In this document: positions 1 to 9,700 of the stretch, piece after piece | How positions within the stretch are numbered: position 1 is the stretch's first letter | Layout: each line of letters opens with the position of its first letter | Assembly (NCBI GenBank): GCA_030427905.1 | Contig: JAUICL010000001.1 | Location: forward strand, 496,001 to 560,000 | Origin: Bacteroidia bacterium | GTDB lineage: Bacteria > Bacteroidota > Bacteroidia > Flavobacteriales_D > Cryomorphaceae | Length of the DNA stretch: 64,000 bases | Direction of reading: 5' to 3' | Made by a program: the position numbers and the translations under genes | Notes under the pieces: model-generated | Databases searched by the model: none | What the model was told of the DNA's origin: nothing | The model's input: only the letters and a program-made list of their open reading frames with translations

Positions 1-1
1 G

Positions 2-232
2 CCGGGCTTCATTGCTACCATCACCATTTACGATTCGCGCGGGCGGGTGGTGAAGGACTTGAAGCAAAACTTTTTGCTCGGAACGGAAGGCACCATCACC
101 TGGGATGGAGTGAGCAACAAAGGAACCAAAGCGCGAATAGGCCCGCACATTGTGTTCATCGATATTTTTGACCAAAATGGCAATACGGACACTTTCAAAA
201 TCCCCTGTGTGGTGGCCGGAAAACTAAATTGA
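2..232 (+). CDS. C-terminal end of an exported protein (FlgD/T9SS-like tail), partial
   Basis: The reading frame is open from base 2 to the TGA at 230-232, so only the last 76 residues of a gene that starts outside the window are seen. The residues ITIYDSRGRVVKDL, then GTITWDGVSNKGTKA and a final strand-rich segment, resemble the FlgD-like Ig fold found at the end of many secreted Bacteroidota proteins, where it often accompanies lamin-tail domains. An internal GTG at 47 is probably not a start because the coding similarity continues upstream of it. The function of the whole protein cannot be told from this piece. The next gene starts 2 nt after the stop. Confidence 0.7.
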   Translation, partial: PGFIATITIYDSRGRVVKDLKQNFLLGTEGTITWDGVSNKGTKARIGPHIVFIDIFDQNGNTDTFKIPCVVAGKLN

Positions 233-234
233 TT

Positions 235-1380
235 ATGACCAAAATCTGTTCGAAGCTACCTGAGACGGGCACGACAATATTCTCAGTAATGAGCCAGCTT
301 GCGGCAGAGCACAAGGCGCTTAATTTATCGCAAGGCTTCCCCGATTTTCCAGTCGATCCACAACTCATTGAGCTGATCTACCGTGCCATGAAAGATGGAT
401 ACAATCAGTACGCACCCATGCCAGGGCTGCCGGCACTGCGAGAGGCGATTGCTCAAAAAAATGAGAAGACCTACGGCCGATCTTACGATGCCAATACGGA
501 GATCACGATCACTGCAGGAGCTACACAAGGATTGCACGCGGCGATTTCTGCCCTTGTTCACCCTGGCGATGAAGTCATCATCTTCGTTCCGGCTTACGAC
601 TCTTACAAACCTGCCGTGGAGTTGAACGGCGGGAAAGTCGTGGAGATTCCCCTCGAAGCACCCGACTTCGAACCCGATTGGGATCGTGTTCGGGCAGCTA
701 TTTCCGAGAAAACGCGAATGATTCTGATCAATACGCCACACAACCCTACGGGAACCATCTGGAGTAAATCGGATATGCACGAGCTGGAGAAAGTAACAAG
801 CGACACCGATATCATCGTTCTCAGCGATGAAGTGTACGAACACATTGTTTTTGATGGGAATGAACATTGGAGTGCGGCTCGGTTTGATGGCTTGGCGGAG
901 CGTTCCATCACCGTTTCGAGTTTCGGAAAGACCTTTCACGCCACGGGTTGGAAGGTAGGCTACCTTTGTGCTCCGGCACACTTGATGACAGAAATCCGAA
1001 AAGTGCATCAGTACGTCGTTTTCTCGGTGAATACTTCCGTGCAGATGGCCTTGAGCCAATACCTCCAAAAAGATTCTAACTGGACTAATCTTCCCGATTT
1101 TTACCAGAAGAAACGGGATGCCTTTCGGGGTAGCTTAACCGAGTCAAAATTCAAGCCATTGGCCTGCTCGGGCACCTATTTCCAACTCTGCGATTATTCG
1201 CAAATATCCGATGAGTCCGAGCTGGAATTCGCTAAGCGATTAACCGCTGAGCATGGAATTGCAGCCATCCCGATTTCCGTTTTTTATCCAGAGATCAAGA
1301 ATCAGAATCTCCTTCGGTTTTGCTTCGCAAAAAATGATCGAACTTTAGAAGAAGCAGCAATTGCATTGAATAAGATCTAA
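235..1380 (+). CDS. ybdL: Methionine/glutamine aminotransferase (YbdL/kynurenine aminotransferase-like)
   Basis: A class I/II PLP-dependent aminotransferase of 381 residues, a normal family length. Visible marks are NTPHNPTGT, the LSDEVYEH segment and the PLP-lysine motif SFGKTFHATGWK, with the Schiff-base lysine at about residue 232. The family (E. coli YbdL, mammalian glutamine transaminase K) transaminates methionine, glutamine and aromatic amino acids, with keto acids such as 4-methylthio-2-oxobutyrate as partners. I chose ATG 235; a TTG six bases earlier is also open. The stop overlaps the start of the omega-amidase gene by one base (TAATG). This coupling supports a glutamine-transaminase/omega-amidase pathway in methionine salvage. 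The family is clear; substrate preference is inferred. Confidence 0.9.
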   Translation: MTKICSKLPETGTTIFSVMSQLAAEHKALNLSQGFPDFPVDPQLIELIYRAMKDGYNQYAPMPGLPALREAIAQKNEKTYGRSYDANTEITITAGATQGLHAAISALVHPGDEVIIFVPAYDSYKPAVELNGGKVVEIPLEAPDFEPDWDRVRAAISEKTRMILINTPHNPTGTIWSKSDMHELEKVTSDTDIIVLSDEVYEHIVFDGNEHWSAARFDGLAERSITVSSFGKTFHATGWKVGYLCAPAHLMTEIRKVHQYVVFSVNTSVQMALSQYLQKDSNWTNLPDFYQKKRDAFRGSLTESKFKPLACSGTYFQLCDYSQISDESELEFAKRLTAEHGIAAIPISVFYPEIKNQNLLRFCFAKNDRTLEEAAIALNKI

Positions 1381-2156
1381 TGGAGAACCCAATCAACATA
1401 GCACTACTGCAGACCGAACTAGTCTGGCATAATGCAGCAAAAAATCGAGAGCAGATTGACCAAAAGCTCGCTCAACTTCGAGATGGAGTAGACCTCGTAG
1501 TGCTTCCCGAAATGTTTACTTCGGGGTTTACCATGGAAGCTGAAGCTGTCGCCGAATCGATGGATGGCCCCACGATGAACTGGCTCCTTGCGAAATCTAA
1601 GGATATGGGTATTGCCATTTGCGGAAGCTTGGTGATCGAAGTGGATGGCACATTTCGAAATCGGTTTGTGTTTGCGGACCAAGGCGAGATTCTAGCAGTC
1701 TACGATAAGCGTCACCTTTTCCGGATGGCCGATGAGCACCTGACTTTTACCGCGGGAAAGGAGCAGAGCCTTTTCGAGTGGAAGGGAATCACGGTGATGC
1801 CACGGGTTTGTTATGATCTCCGTTTTCCAGTTTGGAGCCGAAGCAGCGTAGCCGAGCTACAAATCTACGTAGCCAATTGGCCAAGTCCACGCATTGCGGC
1901 TTGGGACAAACTGCTTATGGCTAGAGCCATCGAGAATCAGTGTTTTGTTGTCGGGGTGAATCGCGTTGGGAATGACGAGAAGGGTCTTTTGTACACGGGT
2001 CATTCAGCTGTAGTAGATGGAAAAGGAGATGTCATAGCCACAGGGTCGGCCGGAAAGGACGAATGGATTTTCGCTTCTCTGGACGTTTCTGAACTTCGAA
2101 GATTCCGGGAGAAATTCCCTGTCCATATGGACGCAGACTCCTTTGAAATCAGCTAG
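1380..2156 (+). CDS. yafV: Omega-amidase, nitrilase superfamily (YafV/Nit2-like)
   Basis: 258 residues with the full carbon-nitrogen hydrolase triad: Glu44 in VVLPEMF, Lys110 in VYDKRHLF and Cys144 in RVCYDLRFP. YafV/Nit2 enzymes hydrolyse 2-oxoglutaramate, and also 2-oxosuccinamate, to the dicarboxylic keto acid and ammonia. This pulls the reversible glutamine transaminase reaction forward. The ATG overlaps the stop of the upstream transaminase, so the two are almost certainly co-translated. There is no signal peptide, so it is cytosolic. It ends four bases inside the convergent lipoprotein gene. Other nitrilase branches such as carbamoylputrescine amidase are less likely given the partner gene. 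Confidence 0.9.
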   Translation: MENPINIALLQTELVWHNAAKNREQIDQKLAQLRDGVDLVVLPEMFTSGFTMEAEAVAESMDGPTMNWLLAKSKDMGIAICGSLVIEVDGTFRNRFVFADQGEILAVYDKRHLFRMADEHLTFTAGKEQSLFEWKGITVMPRVCYDLRFPVWSRSSVAELQIYVANWPSPRIAAWDKLLMARAIENQCFVVGVNRVGNDEKGLLYTGHSAVVDGKGDVIATGSAGKDEWIFASLDVSELRRFREKFPVHMDADSFEIS

Positions 2157-3799
2157 TAGGGCGTGGTAGGCTCCCACTCTAGCTCCATATCCCAGTTAGA
2201 TCTGATTTGAATCTCTTCGGGATAAAAACTGAGTCGCTCAGGTTGTGTGCCTTGCAGATACTCTCCAGCGGTCCATTCACCGTCGTTGTTGGAGTCGTAG
2301 ATCACTTTGAGCTTATAAATACCTGGTGATAGCTGCTCAAAGCTATGGTTGAGCTTATTTTCCCGAAAGATCACTTCTGACACCACGCGGTTGTCCTGGC
2401 TCAAGAGCTGTAGAATTCTGTTCTCAGAAAACGACTGGTGTTGTTCTGACAGGCTAAGTGCCAGCTCCATCCGACCGTAAAAATCGGCGTCTTGAAGACT
2501 GAAGGCGATCTTGATACTGTCGCTATACGATTCAAAGACATCTTTGAAAGCCCCGGCTTCGGCCTGAAACACGTAGTTTGACTCCGACTTGAAGGGATAG
2601 TGCACCATAAACTTTCGGTTGAGCTCCCCGCGTTCAAACTGATTTGGAAACACTTCCACACTATCCTCAAAAAAGTGGATGAGCGATGTGTCTGCTTCTA
2701 CTAAAGGGTTGTTGGCTCGCAGCGTAAAGACATGAGTCAAATTAAGCTTGTTTCGATTTGTGTTAGAAGAGAGCTTGAGCGCTGCCTTTTCGCGGAAGTC
2801 TGGATCAGTTTCGATGTACCACGCCGATGTGTCGGGCTCGAGCTTGTCATCGCTCACAATGACTTCCACTTCGTCAAAATCGCGGAATGGCGGAAGCGTT
2901 ACCCAGCTTATCAGGGTATCGCGCGTGGCGTTTAGGTAACCTATAGATTTTAGGGATTCTCCGTTTGTAGGATCTCGAAAGACCACGTTGGGATTTTCAG
3001 TTGGGATATTGAAAACGATGGTGTATTTACCATAATCTTTCCCGAAAGATGAAGAGATGTACTGGCTAGTATCTCGCTCTATAAAGGCAGAAAGCCAGAT
3101 ACCCGCGGTGGTATCGTTAAAGGTGCTTTCAACCGTTTCACCCAAATAGGCAATCTTTTCTGGTGGGCCATCGTAAATGAAGTTGTTGTTCTCTTCCTTC
3201 AAGGCGAAGAGCTTGAAATGGCCAGTAGGAAGGTAATCTATTGAAAACCGCCCGGACTCATCAGTCACGGCAAAGTAGTCGGGAGGGCTGGTCATAGGCA
3301 TGGTGTCTGCATCGGTTTTATAGAGCATCACCACGGCTTCGGGAACGGTGGAATTGTCGGTGGCATCTATCAGGGTTCCGTACACAAAAAGTGAGTCGAT
3401 ATAACTCCCCGTTGAGAAAACATAGCGCAGGCCATTTGCGATGTTTCCTTCGTTCAAATCCACGACGCTTTTCCCGAAGTTAAATTGATACGTGGAGTTG
3501 GCTTGCAGTGTATCTTCCCATTCTAAAGTCAGCGATTTCCCTCTGAGTGAATACTCTGGATTTTTCTCCAGTGGTGGAGAAATAATGAGCTGAGACGATA
3601 AATCCATCACTTGAATGTATTCATCAAAGGTGATGGTAAATTCATTTTCGTCGAAATGGAGCTGGAAATTATTGGGTTCGTATTGAACCACGACGGGTGG
3701 AATTGTGTCCTTGTCGCCACCGGTTGGTGAAGACTGTTGAGCACACCCCCAGACGAGAGCCAGAATCAAGATATACCAAAACCTATTCATCAACCGCAT
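2153..3799 (-). CDS. Ig-like domain lipoprotein (Big_5/SbsA-type), Bacteroidota-specific
   Basis: 548 residues. The N-terminus has a hydrophobic stretch and a lipobox ending WGC at about residues 18-20, followed by AQQSSPTGGDKD, so it is probably lipidated. Residues 30-130 (PPVVVQYEPNN, then FDEYIQV) resemble the Big_5/SbsA Ig-like domain. This is followed by a carboxypeptidase-regulatory-like fold (DATDNSTVPEAVVMLY) and further beta-rich segments. The C-terminus holds an EF-hand-like YDSNNDGEWTAGEY, a common end of this family. Its start lies 17 nt inside the end of the upstream msrC-like gene, so the two form a leftward pair. The molecular role of the family is unknown to me. Confidence 0.8.
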   Translation of the reverse strand: MRLMNRFWYILILALVWGCAQQSSPTGGDKDTIPPVVVQYEPNNFQLHFDENEFTITFDEYIQVMDLSSQLIISPPLEKNPEYSLRGKSLTLEWEDTLQANSTYQFNFGKSVVDLNEGNIANGLRYVFSTGSYIDSLFVYGTLIDATDNSTVPEAVVMLYKTDADTMPMTSPPDYFAVTDESGRFSIDYLPTGHFKLFALKEENNNFIYDGPPEKIAYLGETVESTFNDTTAGIWLSAFIERDTSQYISSSFGKDYGKYTIVFNIPTENPNVVFRDPTNGESLKSIGYLNATRDTLISWVTLPPFRDFDEVEVIVSDDKLEPDTSAWYIETDPDFREKAALKLSSNTNRNKLNLTHVFTLRANNPLVEADTSLIHFFEDSVEVFPNQFERGELNRKFMVHYPFKSESNYVFQAEAGAFKDVFESYSDSIKIAFSLQDADFYGRMELALSLSEQHQSFSENRILQLLSQDNRVVSEVIFRENKLNHSFEQLSPGIYKLKVIYDSNNDGEWTAGEYLQGTQPERLSFYPEEIQIRSNWDMELEWEPTTPY

Positions 3800-4247
3800 T
3801 CAGGTGTTTTGATAGTATTGCGACGATATTTTCCAGAGCCTTCACATCGTTTTCATCAAAATCGTTCAAACGATCACTGTCCACATCTAAAACCATCTCT
3901 ACATCGTTCCCTTTGCCAAAAACGGGTATCACCACTTCTGATTTGGAAATGGGATTGCAGGCAATATGACCCGGAAATTGATCAACATCGGGTACGAGTT
4001 GAGACTGTTTTTCAGACCAAGCCGTTCCGCACACGCCTTTTCCGAAATTGATTCGCGTGCATGCTACAGGCCCTTGAAAGGGTCCCAATACCAATTGGTC
4101 ATTTTTTACAAGGTAAAAGCCTACCCAAAAAAAGCCTGGCAAGGTCTTTAAGATGGCGGCAGTATTGCTCAAATTGGCAATAAGATCCGGCTCTCCTTCC
4201 AGCACGCCGGCTATTTGTTTTGTAATGGTCTGGTAATCGCGATTCAC
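3783..4247 (-). CDS. msrC: Free-methionine-(R)-sulfoxide reductase (GAF-domain fRMsr)
   Basis: 154 residues forming a single GAF domain. The three cysteines that define fRMsr are present at 63, 73 and 97. Their spacing (10 and 24 residues) matches that of E. coli YebR/MsrC (84, 94, 118). The enzyme reduces free L-methionine-(R)-sulfoxide in the cytosol. The start is GTG at 4247, only four bases after a TAnnTTTG promoter element, so the mRNA may be leaderless. The gene sits 1.6 kb from the methionine transaminase pair, on the opposite strand; a shared role in methionine metabolism is only suggestive. It overlaps the following lipoprotein gene by 17 nt. Confidence 0.9.
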   Translation of the reverse strand: MNRDYQTITKQIAGVLEGEPDLIANLSNTAAILKTLPGFFWVGFYLVKNDQLVLGPFQGPVACTRINFGKGVCGTAWSEKQSQLVPDVDQFPGHIACNPISKSEVVIPVFGKGNDVEMVLDVDSDRLNDFDENDVKALENIVAILSKHLNAVDE

Positions 4248-4251
4248 GGGC

Positions 4252-4259
4252 CAAAGATA
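4252..4259 (-). promoter_or_regulatory. Bacteroidota -7 promoter element for msrC
   Basis: On the minus strand the sequence reads TATCTTTG, a perfect match to TAnnTTTG. It ends 4 nt before the GTG start of msrC. No TTG lies at the expected 19-20 nt upstream (one is 15 nt away), so only the -7 half is convincing. Confidence 0.45.
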
Positions 4260-4352
4260 TAGAAATCAGGTATGCAATAGTTATGCCTTTTGGGTCTTCA
4301 CGTCAAGCTAATCGCATTTGGGTAGGAGCTTGGCAAGAGGGGGATTGACGGC

Positions 4353-4973
4353 TTATTTGGTGACGAGAATTTTCCCGTTTACTCGGCTTTGCCCTTTTTC
4401 TGACTCTATTCTAAATACGTAGAGACCGGCTTCTAGCTTCGCGGAATTTATTTCAAAGAAATCGCTTCGGGTGATTGTTTCTTCTACTGCTTTGCCACTA
4501 ATGGTAAAAAGGGTTAGTATGTGGGCTTGACTTCGATCGTTTTGGAAATAGATACGCCCGCTCTCGGTGATGGGGTTGGGCCTTACTTGATAGCCCGTAT
4601 CATCAATATCTACGATATCTACTTTCACGGTTTGAGAAGGGCCTAAATTTCCGAGAACAAGCCGATAGAAGTTGGTTTTGTTCGGGACGGGAAACTCATC
4701 CGTAAAAGCATATCTCACCGTATCGGTTGGACTTCCACAAATCCCTTGAATATCTCCAATGACATCAAAGTTCAAACTATCGGTAGACCGCGTAATGTCA
4801 ATCCCATTGCAGGTTTGGCCGAAGTTCATGGTCCAATCCAAGAATACTCTACCATTGGCTTCCGTTGCTGTGAAGCGAAGGTTCACAATTCCATCCTGAC
4901 CAAAGGCAAGCGGTGAGAAAAATAGGGCTCCGACAAGGACAATCTGAAAACGAAAAGGCTCTTTCACAATCAT
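4353..4973 (-). CDS. T9SS type A sorting domain protein, small secreted
   Basis: 206 residues. An N-terminal hydrophobic signal sequence (FQIVLVGALFFSPLAFG) is followed by a beta-rich domain of about 100 residues containing two cysteines. From residue 130 comes a type A T9SS sorting domain: VRPNPITESG, then LYVFRIES and the final VNGKILVTK. The protein should cross the inner membrane by Sec and the outer membrane by T9SS. The middle region (FTATEANGRVFLDWTM) resembles the short domains seen in many Bacteroidota cargo proteins, but I cannot give it a function. It is monocistronic, with a strong promoter immediately upstream. Confidence 0.85.
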   Translation of the reverse strand: MIVKEPFRFQIVLVGALFFSPLAFGQDGIVNLRFTATEANGRVFLDWTMNFGQTCNGIDITRSTDSLNFDVIGDIQGICGSPTDTVRYAFTDEFPVPNKTNFYRLVLGNLGPSQTVKVDIVDIDDTGYQVRPNPITESGRIYFQNDRSQAHILTLFTISGKAVEETITRSDFFEINSAKLEAGLYVFRIESEKGQSRVNGKILVTK

Positions 4974-4979
4974 TCAACG

Positions 4980-5010
4980 CAAATTTACGCTGGAACTTAT
5001 GCCGAATCAA
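4980..5010 (-). promoter_or_regulatory. Bacteroidota-type promoter for the T9SS protein
   Basis: On the minus strand there is TTG (complement of 5008-5010), a 20-nt spacer, then TAAATTTG (complement of 4980-4987). Both boxes match the -33/-7 consensus. Only six bases separate the -7 box from the ATG at 4973, so transcription probably starts at or within a base or two of the start codon. Confidence 0.7.
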
Positions 5011-5078
5011 AGAAGAAATTTTCGAATCGGTTGAAATGTCCCTGAAACGTCAAACTTCGTAACAATGATTTACCGGTT

Positions 5079-5786
5079 TTAGGCAGACGCTATTGTGGCG
5101 ATGGTTATTTCTTTGGCGCCGGCTTCTAGCAAGGCTCTTCCGCAAGACTCTAGGGTAGAACCCGTTGTAACTACATCATCCACGAGCATCACATGTCTTC
5201 CTAAAATTTCCTCAGGTTTTGACACTTCAAAGATCCGCTCCACGTTTTCCCAGCGGTCAAATCGTGATTTTCGGGTTTGCGAAGGGTTGGCTACCACGCG
5301 CTCTACAACGTCTGTCATGTAGGGTCTTTTGATCACAACCGCAAGGCCATGTACGATGCTGTCGCATTGGTTGTAACCACGTATTCGCCGTTTGGACTCG
5401 TGCAAGGGCAGTGGAATGATCAGATCAGGCGCAGGTAGATTGTCAATAGAAAGAACACTGCCAAAGAGTTTACCTAAGCGCTCCCCGAGATCTTCGCGCT
5501 GTCGGTACTTAAGCTCGTGCATAAGGGTCTGAGCCATATTGCCCTTGGTGAAGCGCAAGAATGAGAAGCCAGACTTGATGGGCAGACGACCTTTAAACTT
5601 GTCGGAAACAGGATTGTCAGCTATGCGATGATAGTTTGAGCGCGGTAGTTTGTATTCGCATGAAATACAGAGCGATTTTTCGCGTTTATTTAACTCGAGC
5701 CCACAGTGAACACAGGTCTTTGGAAAGATGAGACCAACCAAATCTTCGAACCAGTCAAAATAGTACTTTTGTGAACTTAAAGGCAT
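5079..5786 (-). CDS. comF: ComF family phosphoribosyltransferase-like protein
   Basis: 235 residues from the ATG at 5786. Upstream in-frame residues exist, but a start there would overlap the divergent gene and adds nothing ComF-like. The N-terminal zinc-ribbon motif CVHCG...CISCE (about residues 26-45) is followed by a PRTase fold with the PRPP loop VMLVDDVVTTGSTL near the C-terminus. ComF proteins are needed for DNA uptake in naturally competent bacteria, probably in bringing single-stranded DNA into the cytosol, and are widely conserved beyond those species. No other competence gene lies nearby. It is divergent from the coiled-coil membrane protein gene. Confidence 0.88.
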   Translation of the reverse strand: MPLSSQKYYFDWFEDLVGLIFPKTCVHCGLELNKREKSLCISCEYKLPRSNYHRIADNPVSDKFKGRLPIKSGFSFLRFTKGNMAQTLMHELKYRQREDLGERLGKLFGSVLSIDNLPAPDLIIPLPLHESKRRIRGYNQCDSIVHGLAVVIKRPYMTDVVERVVANPSQTRKSRFDRWENVERIFEVSKPEEILGRHVMLVDDVVTTGSTLESCGRALLEAGAKEITIATIASA

Positions 5787-5849
5787 AGCAATGGGGTATC
5801 TAAAAATACAAGTACCCCGCGACATTACACACCCAGAAAAACACCCAAA

Positions 5850-6758
5850 ATGGCTGAACAACAAGACGCAAACAAAAAATACCGGATAGCGGTAATTGCA
5901 CTAGCAGTGGTTACTGTGATTCTCTTGATCATGCAGTTTACCAAGCATTCAGAGGTTGTGGAGAAGGATGCCACGATCGATAATCTGGAACTGGAACAGC
6001 TCCAATTGGAAAATGATCTTCAAGATATGTTGATCCAGTACGACACGGTGACGGTTCAAAACGAGCGCTTGAATGCCGAGATTATCGGTCAGCAAGAGCA
6101 AATTAAAGAGATGCTCAAGCAGATGGAGAAGCACAAAGACGATGCCTATATCATTCACAAGCTTAAAAAGGAAGCGTCTACACTTCGCGATATCATGAAA
6201 GGCTATTTGGTCACAATAGATTCTTTGAATACGCTAAACCAAGATTTGAAAAAGGACAATGCGTTCTTAGTAGAAGAGCTATCCGAAGCACAAGTTAGAG
6301 CTCAAAATCTCGAGTCTTCAAAGAAGGATTTGGAAGAAATCGTAGCAACGGGATCTGTTCTTCAGGCCGACAATATGGTGGCAGAAGGTCTAAAAGTGCG
6401 AAACAACGGGAAACAAGTAGTCGTAACTCGCGCTAATAAGACGGAGAGCATTCGTACGTGTACTCGTATTGGTGAAAACCGTATTGCGCCAGTTGGGAAA
6501 AAGACAATTTATCTCCGAATCATTTCACCAGACGGTGTAGTGCTAGAAAATCCGGATGCTGAGGAAAACCGCTTTAACTTTGAAGGTGTGAGCGGAAAGT
6601 ACACCATCAAACGCGTTATAGATTACAACAACGAAGCCATGGACCTTTGCGTATTTTTCAATATTGCTGAAGGCTATGAGATGGCGACTGGAAAGTACAT
6701 TGTAGACATGTACGAAGGTGGGATGAAAATCGGATCGGCAAACTTCGACTTGAAGTAA
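5850..6758 (+). CDS. Membrane-anchored coiled-coil protein, Bacteroidota conserved hypothetical
   Basis: 302 residues. One transmembrane helix near the N-terminus (IAVIALAVVTVILLIMQF) is followed by a long, strongly heptad-patterned coiled coil from about residue 35 to 175. A beta-rich C-terminal domain (residues 180-302, with RTCTRIGENRIAPVGKKTIY and YKVDMYEGG-like strands) follows. The topology suggests an inner-membrane anchor with the coiled coil and globular domain in the periplasm. I recognise the arrangement as a recurrent Bacteroidota protein without an assigned role. It is alone on its strand, facing the large outer-membrane protein gene with an 8-nt gap. Confidence 0.75.
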   Translation: MAEQQDANKKYRIAVIALAVVTVILLIMQFTKHSEVVEKDATIDNLELEQLQLENDLQDMLIQYDTVTVQNERLNAEIIGQQEQIKEMLKQMEKHKDDAYIIHKLKKEASTLRDIMKGYLVTIDSLNTLNQDLKKDNAFLVEELSEAQVRAQNLESSKKDLEEIVATGSVLQADNMVAEGLKVRNNGKQVVVTRANKTESIRTCTRIGENRIAPVGKKTIYLRIISPDGVVLENPDAEENRFNFEGVSGKYTIKRVIDYNNEAMDLCVFFNIAEGYEMATGKYIVDMYEGGMKIGSANFDLK

Positions 6759-6765
6759 TTGGCGC

Positions 6766-9700
6766 TTAGAAAAAGGCCCTTACCTGAACACTTCCTGTGT
6801 GAATGGCCTTAATTTCTTCTGATTTCCGACCGTTGTAGCTTAGACTTAGCTGGAGATTTCGGCCGATGTTTCGCTGTACCCCTGCACCCCAGGTGATGTT
6901 TTCGCCATTTTGCAATCCGTCGAGCATCTCGTAGGTCAGGCTGTTGTTTGCAGCACCGTCATAAGATATAGAGATGTAGTTGATTTGGGCAAACATGGTC
7001 CCGGCTTCTACCTTGCTAAATCGGGTTTCAAGTCCGAAATCGTACAACTCAGCCGTTTCGCCACCAAACTGTTCGGTGTTCTGCTTGTTGGTATATGTTC
7101 CCGAAAGACTAAGCCTAAAGGCAGTATTGGGTTGGTAGGAGAAAGTCGGTTTTGTCTGGATGATATCCAAAAAGTAATTCCGCCCCGATATCACATCCGA
7201 TAGACTTTCGCGGGTACCCAATTCCTGTTCGAAAACGAGTCCGTACTTGGCTGTGAAATTGTATCGAACCCGGAAAAGGTGGCTACGGTTCTTTCGCTCT
7301 TCAAAACCCGTTGTGAGCGGGCTTTTAGAAAACTGGTTGCTGTACGTGAAGTCGAGTCCAAATTTGCTGCTGCTCCTGTTGAAGAACACCGTATTTCTGA
7401 TGCTCGACGATTGGGAGATCAAGATTGAATCTCCTACCGATTCGATAAATGGATTGAATCGATTTGCGCCATCTTCTTGTCGGGTTTTGCGTTGAACTCT
7501 GAATGCGGTCTGATTGCTAAACCTGGCCAGAAGGCGTTTGATTCCTTCTTCACGCGACCAAAGCACACCAGGGTTGATTTGAATACTCTGTGAAAACTGG
7601 TTGGAGTATGCTCGCTCGTATGTATTGGTGGGGGTGAATACGCGAATGTAGCGATCACCATCTTCAGGACGAGCTAACTCAAATTCGTTGAGATCTTTGA
7701 TTCCATCATCGTTGTAGTCAATCCACGTGTAGGAACCTTGGCCTGTTGGGTCTGAGATGTACACATATTCCTGACGGCGTTCTAGCCCAGACCCAATTTC
7801 GTAGTAGATATTGGATGTGATACTGTTCTTGGCCAATCTCATCACGTGATCGAGCCTACCCAGCAAGGTACTCTCTGGCGCCTGATCCGTGAGTTCGTCA
7901 TTCACGATTCGGAGTTCCCGATTCGAAATGTTGGCGGTAATTTGATTTCGCGGGTTTTGAGTGAATCGTATTTCGGCCCCGTAGTGCTTTGCTGCCGTAG
8001 ACTCGCTGTATCCATTCAGTTCCGACCCGTAGTCAACGCGTTCACGGTAGAAGATTTCGTAGCCAATCTTTGCCGAGTCTTTGTTGGTCAAATAAGCTTT
8101 CCAGTCGTAAAACTTGTAGGCGTTGATGGAAAGGCTATCGGTGTCAGTGTCGTACCTTCTATTGGTCTCTTGCTCATCTTCGAAACCAAATTTCGTAATC
8201 CACAGAGTTTTCTCGATCTTCATTTTATGCCGCGAAAAGCGCGTTTTACTGACTCCATCAGTCTCGGTGATGCTTCCAATAAACTGAGCGTCAAAGCCAC
8301 GGAGATTTACATTACCAGAGAGTGAGTTTCGCGTACCCGTGTAGAAGTCGCTGATGTCGTACCGGTCGAAAAGGTAGTTCACCCTATATTTTGCTTTGTT
8401 GCTGAGGCTAAGTCCTCCCGTGAAAATATTCTGCGCTTTAAAATTCAAGGAGTCGTCGATGTTCCAGTTACGGTTGAACTCCACTGAGCGGTAGGGCTCG
8501 ATGGGTTGAAAGTTGTCGCCAATCGACTCGATGGCACCGGTGAGTCCTAGTTCGGGTGCATTCTCGCCTTTGCCCAGTGGTTGTCTGTGTTCGAGGTCTG
8601 CTCGTAGGGCGTGACTCAAGTTGTCATCGTTTCCTTTGGACGAAAAGGTGTTTACATCCTGATTGCTGAAGCCCGCTTCGAGCGATGCCTGCGTGCGCTC
8701 CGAAAACTTATAGGTTCCACCCGCCATAAGGACCTGATTTCGCTTAGGCGACACCAATCTTCTGATGGGAGCGTAGTCTCCATTTCGAACAATCACATTG
8801 TTGACGGTGTCGGGAGCCACCCAAACAAAAATGCGCCCAGTGGCATCAAACCCTTCCTGAATGTAGTCGCCCTGACCTTGGCCCACTTCGCTAAAATTGA
8901 CCGTGTACATGGTTTCGGTAGGTTCGGTTATTCTGACAAATACGCTGTCGTATCCCAGGGTATCAGTCAAAGCGTAGAGAATAATGTCGTTGCTGTACTC
9001 TTCTTCCACCGAAAAACTCGGCGCCACAGCCAGTTCAATATTGTCGCCCACGGCATCTAGAATCCGCTTGTCATCATCGCTCAAGTCCTGCTGAAGCGGT
9101 TGATTCTTGGCGTCTTGCTCCGAGTAGAAATTGATGTACGCTGAAAACTTTTCTGACTCAATTCCCGTGCTTGTCTGAGCGAGGGTGCGCACGTAGTTTG
9201 CATCCGAGTATTGAAACTCCACCCCGATTCGCTTATCCTTATTGATCAGTTGTTTGGCTGTAAAAGTGATCTCTGCGGTGTTGTAGTCAATGACGTAGTC
9301 GTTTTCTTGCCCGCGTTTGAGTTCTCGGCCATCGATAAAAACGCGCTCCGTACCAGCCAGGATAACGATAAAGAACTCGTCTTCATTCCCGGTAAGTCTA
9401 TATGGCCCTTGATTACCCTCCTGCCCCTGAATGATGTTCCTAGCAAATTTTCCCTTCGAGACGGCAGCACTTGTTTCAGTGAAAAAAGTCAATTGGTTTT
9501 CTTTTCCCATGGGCAGCTGGGTTTGAAAAGAAGCCCCCTGCGCCCGTTTGAAGTAATTGGTGAAATAGCCCCGGGGCTTTCGCAAGATAAAGTCTCCAGC
9601 GGTGAGCCGCGATTTGTCGTCGTAGAGCTGGATGTAAACCTGATCAAATTCCTGAAGCTGTGCCGTATTCCCTTCTGGCTGGATAGGGATATTGTCATCG

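Noticed and set aside
325-1068. 247-residue leftward frame opposite the aminotransferase
   Set aside because: Shadow of a gene with clear PLP-enzyme motifs.
5787-5864. Longer N-terminus for ComF
   Set aside because: It would overlap the divergent gene start and encodes a non-conserved stretch before the zinc-ribbon domain.
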